A DNA stretch of 54,430 bases from Pseudomonadota bacterium (GTDB taxonomy: Bacteria > Pseudomonadota > Alphaproteobacteria > Rhizobiales > Rhizobiaceae). Location of the stretch: the NCBI GenBank assembly GCA_023435335.1, contig JAEYRU010000048.1, positions 1-54,430 of the forward strand, read 5' to 3'. The notes under the pieces were generated by a model that ran no database searches, was not told the DNA's origin, and saw only the letters and a program-made list of their open reading frames with translations. Both the position numbers and the translations under genes were made by a program. This document shows, one piece after another, positions 33,238-40,047 of the stretch; the first letter of the stretch is position 1, and every line of letters starts with the position of its first letter.

Positions 33238-34719
33238 ATGGACGGCCGGAGCCGGCTTTCGGAGAGGACCCTGCAAGAGGCGAAAAACTGCGCCGTGCCG
33301 CCTTACGACCGCAGCCGGGTGACGGCCGGCATCGTGCACCTTGGAGTGGGCGCATTCCACAGGGCTCATCAGGCCGTCTATGTGGACCGCTGTCTCGCCG
33401 CCGGTGAGACCGATTGGGGCATCGTGGGCGCATCGCTGCGCAGCACCGAAATGCGCGACGCGCTGGCACCGCAGGACGGACTTTACACGCTCGCGGTACA
33501 GGATTCGTCGGGAGAAGAATTGCGGATCATCGGCTCCGGGATGAAAACGCTGGTGGCCCCGGAAGACCCGGCCACGCTGGTCCAGCACATGGCCGATCCC
33601 GCAATCCGCATCGTCACCATGACCGTCACCGAAAAGGCCTATCTGCGCAGCCCGGCCGGGGATCTCGACCTGGCTCACCCCGACATAGTCCGCGATCTGG
33701 CCAATCCGCGCAGCCCCCGCACGGTGCACGGCTTCCTGGCAGCAGCGCTGGATCGGCGGCGCGGGCAGGGTGTGCCGCCCTTCACGGTACTCTGCTGCGA
33801 CAACCTTCCGGCCAACGGCGAGACGTTGCGTCGCCTCGTGCTCCAGTTCGCGGAAGCGAGCGACGGCGAGCTCGCCCGGTTCATCGAACGCGAGGTAGCC
33901 TTCCCGTCCACCATGGTCGATCGCATCGTGCCCGCCACCACCGACGCCGACAGGGAGCGGATTTCCGCCGCCATCGGCCTCGACGACGCTTGGCCGGTGA
34001 AATCTGAGCCGTTCATGCAATGGGTGGTGGAAGACCGTTTCCCCTCTGGTCGCCCCGGCTGGGAAAGATTCGGCGTCGAAATGGTGAAGGATGTCCGCCC
34101 CTACGAGGAGATGAAGCTGCGCCTTCTCAACGGCGCGCATTCCGGAATGGCCTATCTCGGTCTGCTGTGCGGCCGAGAGAGCATCTCGGAAGCTTTCGCA
34201 GACCATGACATCCGCGGCTTCGTCGATCGTTTCTGGAGCGAGGCGATCCCGACCCTACCGCAGGAGGCCAACCTCGATCCTGAGAGGTACACGCAGGCGT
34301 TGGAGAAGCGCTTTTCGAACACCGCGCTTATCCATCGCACCGCACAGATCGCCATGGATGGCAGCCAGAAACTGCCGCAGCGCATCGTCACCACATCGCG
34401 CACTCAGCTTGATCACGGCCGCCGCGCCGATCATCTAATGCTGGTGGCGGCGGCCTGGATCGCAGCGTGCGAGGCGCGTGGCAGTTCGCTTCCCGCCGGC
34501 CATTTCACCGACCCGCTCGACGACCGGCTGGCCGAGATCTTCGCTCGCAGGCAGGGTGCGTCGGAGACGGTGCGCGACGTCTTCGCGGCGGCAGGCTTCT
34601 CGGTCGCAAGCGCCGAGGACCCGCTGCCGGTCACCGCGGCAAGGCATCTCGACACGATCCGCACCAGGGGGGCGCGCGCGGCAATCGAAGCCGCCGCGCG
34701 AATGGAGAACGCTGCATGA
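33238..34719 (+). CDS. uxuB: D-mannonate oxidoreductase (fructuronate reductase)
   Basis: 493 aa, GAGGAG upstream. Member of the long-chain mannitol dehydrogenase family: N-terminal Rossmann segment VTAGIVHLGVGAFHRAHQAVYVD and catalytic-domain signature YEEMKLRLLNGAHSGMAYLG. UxuB reduces D-fructuronate to D-mannonate with NADH. The mannonate dehydratase gene follows with a 4-base overlap and the isomerase gene is divergent, which fixes the assignment over other mannitol-dehydrogenase family members. Confidence 0.9.
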   Translation: MDGRSRLSERTLQEAKNCAVPPYDRSRVTAGIVHLGVGAFHRAHQAVYVDRCLAAGETDWGIVGASLRSTEMRDALAPQDGLYTLAVQDSSGEELRIIGSGMKTLVAPEDPATLVQHMADPAIRIVTMTVTEKAYLRSPAGDLDLAHPDIVRDLANPRSPRTVHGFLAAALDRRRGQGVPPFTVLCCDNLPANGETLRRLVLQFAEASDGELARFIEREVAFPSTMVDRIVPATTDADRERISAAIGLDDAWPVKSEPFMQWVVEDRFPSGRPGWERFGVEMVKDVRPYEEMKLRLLNGAHSGMAYLGLLCGRESISEAFADHDIRGFVDRFWSEAIPTLPQEANLDPERYTQALEKRFSNTALIHRTAQIAMDGSQKLPQRIVTTSRTQLDHGRRADHLMLVAAAWIAACEARGSSLPAGHFTDPLDDRLAEIFARRQGASETVRDVFAAAGFSVASAEDPLPVTAARHLDTIRTRGARAAIEAAARMENAA

Positions 34720-35894
34720 AACAGACCTGGCGCTGGTTCGGGCCCGACGATCCGGTGACGCTGGCGCATGTGAAACAGGCGGGTGCCACCGGAGTGGTCA
34801 GTGCGCTTCATCACCTCAACGACGGCCGCGCCTGGCCCGCAGAGGAGGTGGCGAAGCGCAAGGCCGAGATCGAGGCGGCGGGGCTCGAGTGGACGGTTGT
34901 CGAGAGCATCATCGTCCACGAGGATGTGAAGACCCGCACCGGGCGCTTCCGCGAGCTTGTCGATAATTACAAGGCCTCCATCCGCGCGGTCGCAGCAGCC
35001 GGCGTGAAGACCGTCTGCTACAACTTCATGGCGATCACCGACTGGACGCGCACCGACCTCGATTATCCCATGCCGCACGGCGGCACGGCCTTGCGGTTCG
35101 ATATCGTCGAGTTCTGCGTGTATGACGTGCTGATCCTGAAGCGGGCGCGCGCGGAAGCGGACCACCCGCCCGAGCGGATGGAGGCAGCGAGGAAGCGCCT
35201 CTCTTCGATGAGCGAGAGCGACCTCGCCCGCATCGAGCGTAACCTGATCGAGTGGGTGCCGGCGCGCGAATTCGTCTACGACCGCGAGAGCTTCCGCCGC
35301 ATGCTCGACCTTTATCGGGATATCTCGCTCGATGGGTTCCGCGAGAACCTCTTCGCCTTCCTGCGCGAGATTGTCCCCGTTGCGGAGGAGGTCGGCGTAA
35401 AGCTTGCCATCCACCCCGACGACCCGCCCTTCCCGATCTTCGGCCTGCCGCGAGTCGTTTCGAAAGCGGACGATGCAAGGCGCCTGATAGCGGCGGTGAA
35501 ATCCCCATCCAACGGCATCACGCTCTGCACTGGCTCCTACGGAGCGGGCCGCCAGAACGATCTCGTCGCCATGGCGAGAGAGTTCGCGCCCAACGTACAC
35601 TTCGCGCATCTGCGCAACGTCCGCCACGAGCCGGACGGATCGTTCCATGAATCCGAGCACCTCGACGGCAACGTCGACATGGTCGGCGTTGTGTTTGAAC
35701 TTCTCTCCGAGGAAAAACGCCGGCGCGAAGCGGGCCGGCCGAACGCCGATATCCCCATGCGGCCCGACCACGGGCACCTTATCCTCGATGATATCGGCAA
35801 GAAGGTGAACCCTGGCTACTCCAGCATCGGTCGCCTGAAGGGCCTTGCCGAACTTCGCGGCGTCATGCAGGCCGTGGAACGCTACGCGATCTAG
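34716..35894 (+). CDS. uxuA: D-mannonate dehydratase
   Basis: 392 aa; the ATG overlaps the uxuB stop (ATGA). The opening MKQTWRWFGPDDPVTLAHVK is diagnostic, and metal-site segments KLAIHPDDPPFPIFGLPR, LCTGSYGAG, VHFAHLRNV and MRPDHGHLI are conserved. UxuA dehydrates D-mannonate to 2-keto-3-deoxygluconate, where this branch meets the kdu branch. The KDG kinase and aldolase that would finish the route are not in the window. Confidence 0.95.
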   Translation: MKQTWRWFGPDDPVTLAHVKQAGATGVVSALHHLNDGRAWPAEEVAKRKAEIEAAGLEWTVVESIIVHEDVKTRTGRFRELVDNYKASIRAVAAAGVKTVCYNFMAITDWTRTDLDYPMPHGGTALRFDIVEFCVYDVLILKRARAEADHPPERMEAARKRLSSMSESDLARIERNLIEWVPAREFVYDRESFRRMLDLYRDISLDGFRENLFAFLREIVPVAEEVGVKLAIHPDDPPFPIFGLPRVVSKADDARRLIAAVKSPSNGITLCTGSYGAGRQNDLVAMAREFAPNVHFAHLRNVRHEPDGSFHESEHLDGNVDMVGVVFELLSEEKRRREAGRPNADIPMRPDHGHLILDDIGKKVNPGYSSIGRLKGLAELRGVMQAVERYAI

Positions 35895-35903
35895 GAGGCG
35901 AGC

Positions 35904-36932
35904 ATGGCGAGAAAGCGGATCGCCGTCATAGGCCTTGGCATGGCCTCGGCGCCCCATGCGAAGAGCCTTGCCGACTTGTCGAACCGGGTAGAGGTCGCCG
36001 CCGCCTACAGCCCGACAGCTTCCCGCCGCGAGGAATTCGCCGCGCGCTGGAGCATTCCGACGGTCGATCGGCCGGACGCGATATTCGGAGATCCCTCGAT
36101 CGACGCGGTGATGGTGCTGACACCCCCGAACACGCATCTCGACCTGGTCGAACGGGCGGCAAGGGCTGGCAAGCACATCCTGCTCGAGAAGCCGCTGGAG
36201 GTTGCCACCGGAAGGGCCGAGGCTCTCGTCGAAGCAGCGGAAAGCGTCGGCGTGAAGCTCGGCGTGGTGCTGCAGCACCGCTTCCGGCCGGTCAGTATGG
36301 CGCTTTCAGAGATAGTGGCGGAGGGCCGCCTTGGCAAAATCGTCAGCGCCTCCGCCCGGCTCTCCAACTGGCGGCCCCAGAGCTATTACGACCAGCCTGG
36401 CCGCGGCACGAAGGCGCGCGACGGCGGCGGCGTCCTGCTGACCCAGGGCATCCACACGCTCGACCTCCTGATCTCGCTCGCCGGCATGCCGCTCGAGGCG
36501 GTGGCTTATGCCGTAACGACGCCGGTCCACCGCATGGAGACGGAGGATCTCGTTGCCGGAGCGGCCCGCTTCTCAAACGGCGCGATCGGCACTATCGGCG
36601 CCACGACTACCGCCTATCCGGGCTATCCAGACGCCATCGAACTGATCGGCACCAAGGGTAGCGCCCGTATCGAGGACACGAGCCTCGTCGCGCGCTTCCA
36701 TGACGGCTCCGAGGTGCGCATGGACGATGGCGCGCTGGGCGGCGGAGCGGGCGCCGACCCCATGGCCTTTCCACATCACCATCACCGCGCCGTCCTTGCC
36801 GACTTCCTCGACTCGATCGAAGGGAACCGCGATCCCAAGGTGAGCGGGCGCGAGGCGCTGAAGGTCCACCGGTTGATCGACGCTCTGCTGAGATCGGCCG
36901 AAACCGGTAAGCGCGAGTATTTGAGCAGTTGA
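35904..36932 (+). CDS. Gfo/Idh/MocA-family oxidoreductase
   Basis: 342 aa, AGGAGG upstream and 9 bases after uxuA. N-terminal Rossmann fold (IAVIGLGMASAPHAKSL), the EKP motif in HILLEKPLEV, and a C-terminal alpha/beta domain with HHHRAVLADFLDSIEGNRDP. The glycine motif has Met-Ala-Ser where many members have Gly-x-x-Gly. Being third in the uxuBA operon, it may oxidise or epimerise a uronate or a related sugar acid and feed it to UxuA/UxuB, but substrate cannot be read from the sequence. Confidence 0.87.
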   Translation: MARKRIAVIGLGMASAPHAKSLADLSNRVEVAAAYSPTASRREEFAARWSIPTVDRPDAIFGDPSIDAVMVLTPPNTHLDLVERAARAGKHILLEKPLEVATGRAEALVEAAESVGVKLGVVLQHRFRPVSMALSEIVAEGRLGKIVSASARLSNWRPQSYYDQPGRGTKARDGGGVLLTQGIHTLDLLISLAGMPLEAVAYAVTTPVHRMETEDLVAGAARFSNGAIGTIGATTTAYPGYPDAIELIGTKGSARIEDTSLVARFHDGSEVRMDDGALGGGAGADPMAFPHHHHRAVLADFLDSIEGNRDPKVSGREALKVHRLIDALLRSAETGKREYLSS

Positions 36933-37001
36933 AAGGCCAATAGCGGTTCCCCACGAGGATGGGGGCGGAACGGCAATGGTGCAACCTTGCTTCCGGCAGC
37001 C

Positions 37002-38294
37002 TCAGTTCGTCATCTGGCTCGGGAGGAAGAGCACGATCGCCGGCACGAATACGACCAGTAGCAGCCGGATCACGTCGACAGCCACGAACGGCACGACCCC
37101 GCGGTAGATCGTCGTCACCGGGATGTCCCGTGCGACCGACCGTATGACGAAGATGTTCATGCCGATCGGCGGCGTGATGAGGCTGATCTCCACCACCATG
37201 ACGATCAGGATGCCGAACCAGATCGGATTGAAGCCCAGCCCTATGACGAGCGGGAAGAAGACCGGGATGGTGAGCAGGATCATGGCCAGCGAGTCGAAGA
37301 CGCAGCCGAGGATCAGGTAGAAGACGATCAGCATCAGGATCACGCCGATCGGCGACAGTCCGAGATCGTTGATGAGGTTGACCACCGCGCTCGGAACGCC
37401 CGCCACGTTCACGAAATTCGAGAAAATGAGCGCCCCGACCAGCACCGCCATCAGCATTGCGGTTGTGCGCGCGGTTGCCGCAAGTATCCCGATAAGCGCA
37501 GGAATCGTCAGCGTGCCGCGCTGCAGCGCGATCAGGAAGGCGCCCGCTGCGCCGATGCCCGCCGCTTCGGTAGCGGTGAAGACGCCCAGATAGATGCCGC
37601 CGATGACGAGCACGAAGAGGGCCAGCGTCGCCCAAACCTGGCCAACCGCCCGCATCCGCTCGCCCCAGGCCAGCCGCGGACCGGCGGGGCCTGCTTCGGG
37701 ATTGCGCCATGCCGTGAAGGCGACCGCCAGCGTGTAGAAGAGTATGCCAAGCAGGCCGGGAACGACGCCCGCGATGAACAGCTTGCCGATGCTGGTTTCG
37801 GTCATGCTGCCGTAAATGACCATGATCACCGACGGGGGAATCAGGATGCCCAGCGTCCCGCCCGCCGCCACCGACCCGGTGGAGAGCGCGTCGGAGTAGC
37901 CGTAGCGGCGCATCGAGGGCAGCGCGATCGACGACATCGTGGCGGCCGTCGCAAGGCTCGAGCCGGAGACGGCGGAAAAGCCGCCGCAGGCGAGGATCGT
38001 CGCCATCGCAAGACCCCCGCGGCGGTGCCCCACCATCGCGTTGGACGCGGCATAGAGCTCGCGCGACAGGCCTGCATGGTTGACCAGGTTGCCCATGAGC
38101 ACGAACAGCGGCAGCACCGACAAGCTGTATGACGTGACCGTGTCCCAGGCGATCTGCGCCGACATGGCGCCGGCCGGATTGATGCCGATGATCCAGGCGA
38201 AGCCGACGAACCCGACCAGCCCCAGCGCGAAGGTGAGCGGAAGGCCGGCGAAAAGCAGCACAAACAGCGCGATGAACGCGATCCCGACCGTCAT
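37002..38294 (-). CDS. TRAP transporter large permease (DctM), second locus
   Basis: 430 aa with the DctM helices and signatures: LSVLPLFVLMGNLVNHAGLS, CGGFSAVSGSSLATAATMSSIALPSMRRYGY, GGTLGILIPPSVIMVIYGSMT and LITPPIGMNIFVIRSVA. The start overlaps the DctQ gene by 4 bases. Third gene of the P > Q > M operon on the minus strand. It converges with the Gfo/Idh gene across a 69-base gap. Confidence 0.93.
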   Translation of the reverse strand: MTVGIAFIALFVLLFAGLPLTFALGLVGFVGFAWIIGINPAGAMSAQIAWDTVTSYSLSVLPLFVLMGNLVNHAGLSRELYAASNAMVGHRRGGLAMATILACGGFSAVSGSSLATAATMSSIALPSMRRYGYSDALSTGSVAAGGTLGILIPPSVIMVIYGSMTETSIGKLFIAGVVPGLLGILFYTLAVAFTAWRNPEAGPAGPRLAWGERMRAVGQVWATLALFVLVIGGIYLGVFTATEAAGIGAAGAFLIALQRGTLTIPALIGILAATARTTAMLMAVLVGALIFSNFVNVAGVPSAVVNLINDLGLSPIGVILMLIVFYLILGCVFDSLAMILLTIPVFFPLVIGLGFNPIWFGILIVMVVEISLITPPIGMNIFVIRSVARDIPVTTIYRGVVPFVAVDVIRLLLVVFVPAIVLFLPSQMTN

Positions 38295-38827
38295 TGGGTA
38301 AGATCTTTCCCGCGGAGCGCGCTGGCCGCAATGAGCAGGGCCGCCGCGCCGGCCGCTACCAATCCAGCCACTCCTATCCAGGCGACATAGCCAACCGGCA
38401 CATGAAGCACCGTGGTGATTTCACCGTAACGAAGGAAGCGCGCCGCCAGGGTTGAAAGCCGCCATGCCAGGTAGAAGCAGCCGGCCGCTGCAGCCAGTGC
38501 GATAAGCACGTTGCGGATCCTCAGGGCCCATCCACCGAAGGCGTTCTCGAATAGCCCGACGGTCACATGTTGCCCGCGCAGCGTCACCGAAGGCAGGGCG
38601 GCAAAAACCACCACGGCCATGGCAAGCTGGGTCATTTCGAACGCGAAACCCAGCGGCGCGTTCAGGATATACCTGCCGAACACGTCGATGGTGGTCATCA
38701 CCATCATGCCGAACAGCACGGCTCCCGCGACAACGGCGAAGAAGCCGTCCGCCAGGCGCAGAGCCCGGTTGGACGGAGGACGGCTTTCGCCGCCCTCCGC
38801 CTCGTCGAGTTCGATCCCCCCGCTCAT
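38291..38827 (-). CDS. TRAP transporter small permease (DctQ), second locus
   Basis: 178 aa with four membrane helices (ADGFFAVVAGAVLFGMMVM, VDVFGRYI-like MTTIDVFGRYILNAPLGFAFE and others) typical of DctQ. It is 21 bases downstream of the binding-protein gene and overlaps DctM by 4 bases. Confidence 0.88.
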   Translation of the reverse strand: MSGGIELDEAEGGESRPPSNRALRLADGFFAVVAGAVLFGMMVMTTIDVFGRYILNAPLGFAFEMTQLAMAVVVFAALPSVTLRGQHVTVGLFENAFGGWALRIRNVLIALAAAAGCFYLAWRLSTLAARFLRYGEITTVLHVPVGYVAWIGVAGLVAAGAAALLIAASALRGKDLTQ

Positions 38828-38848
38828 TCCCGATGTCCTGTCGGACGA

Positions 38849-39892
38849 TCAGTTGGTCGCGTCGAGCGCGGACGCCTCGGCGCGCACCATCTCCAGCGCC
38901 GCCTTGCCGTCGATGCCAAGGCTGTCGGCATCGGCGATCCACTTCTCCTCGACCGGTGCGAGCTTCTCCTTCAGCGACGCCACGAACGCGTCGCTGGCGG
39001 TCAGCATTTCGACGCCGTCCTTGGCCATGATCTCGGCCGCTGCGTCATCGGCAGCATCGAAGGAGCTGCCGCCGAGCTTGGCCAGTTCCATGCCCGAGAC
39101 GCTCATGATTGCGTCCTGGTCTTCCTTCGGCAGGCTCTCGAACTTGTCCTTGTTCATCACCGCGAACCAGACGGACGAGTAGAAGCCGCCGGGGATGGCG
39201 GTCGCATGCTTGATGACGCCGCCGAGGTTGAAGCTCGGATAGGCTTCGAGCGGCAGCAGCGTGCCGTCGGCAACGCCCTGCGACAGGATCTCGTACACCT
39301 CATTGGCGGGTGCGGCGACGTTGACACCGCCCAGAGCCACGTTGATGTCCTGGATGATGCCGCCGCCAACGCGGAACTTCTTGCCGGCATACTTGTCGAG
39401 GTCAGTCACCGGGCCGGCAGCGGCCGTGGTGAGGATGCGGCCGGCGCCGTGGGCGTAAAGCCCGAGAAGCACGACGTCGCTGAATTCGTTGGCCTGCGCG
39501 AAATACTTCTCGTGCGCTTTCCACAGGGCGACGGAGCGCGCCTCGCCCTTCTGCGCCACAAGCGGCAGCTCCGCGACGCCGGGCAGCTTGAAGCGGCCGG
39601 GCGTGTATCCCGTAACGCCGAACGTGATGTCGGCGACGCCGTCCACCGCGAGATCGTACTGGCGCGGCGGCGCGCCAAGAGAGGCGTCCGTCACCTCGAT
39701 CTTTACCCGGCCGTTCGTAGCCTTTTCCACGCTTTCGGCCCAGGGCTTCATCACCATCACAAGCTGGCTGTGCTGCGGCGGCAGCCAGTTGTTCATCCGC
39801 AGCACGGTCTCGGCGTTGGCAACGCTCCAGGTCAGCCCGGTGGCGACAACAACGGCCGCGCCGGCCAAAGCCTGTTTCATCCAGTATTTCAT
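38849..39892 (-). CDS. TRAP transporter substrate-binding protein (DctP), second locus
   Basis: 347 aa, GGGAGGAATACAC upstream. Signal peptide MKYWMKQALAGAAVVVATGL with cleavage near ANA-ETV. The DctP fold shows VLRMNNWLPPQHSQLVMVMKPWAE, DLDKYAGKKFRVGGGIIQDIN with the arginine that normally binds the ligand carboxylate, and EILSQGVADGTLLPLEAYPSF. The ligand should be a carboxylate handled by the neighbouring hydroxyacid/aldehyde dehydrogenase fusion, but its identity is unknown. Confidence 0.92.
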   Translation of the reverse strand: MKYWMKQALAGAAVVVATGLTWSVANAETVLRMNNWLPPQHSQLVMVMKPWAESVEKATNGRVKIEVTDASLGAPPRQYDLAVDGVADITFGVTGYTPGRFKLPGVAELPLVAQKGEARSVALWKAHEKYFAQANEFSDVVLLGLYAHGAGRILTTAAAGPVTDLDKYAGKKFRVGGGIIQDINVALGGVNVAAPANEVYEILSQGVADGTLLPLEAYPSFNLGGVIKHATAIPGGFYSSVWFAVMNKDKFESLPKEDQDAIMSVSGMELAKLGGSSFDAADDAAAEIMAKDGVEMLTASDAFVASLKEKLAPVEEKWIADADSLGIDGKAALEMVRAEASALDATN

Positions 39893-40047
39893 GTGTATTC
39901 CTCCCAGTTGCGGCCCTTGCGGAGCAAGAGCAGGTGCACGAATTCGGTCCGCGCCTCCGTCGCCGCCGCCATCGGTTCGTGGCGGCTGGATTAGCTGACG
40001 CGCCAGTTTCCTCCAGCCGGCGCGCCCTCTTCATCCAATTAACATAT

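Noticed and set aside
34431..36278. Long minus-strand frame opposite uxuB/uxuA/Gfo-Idh
   Set aside because: Shadow of three well-supported plus-strand genes; no domain or ribosome site.
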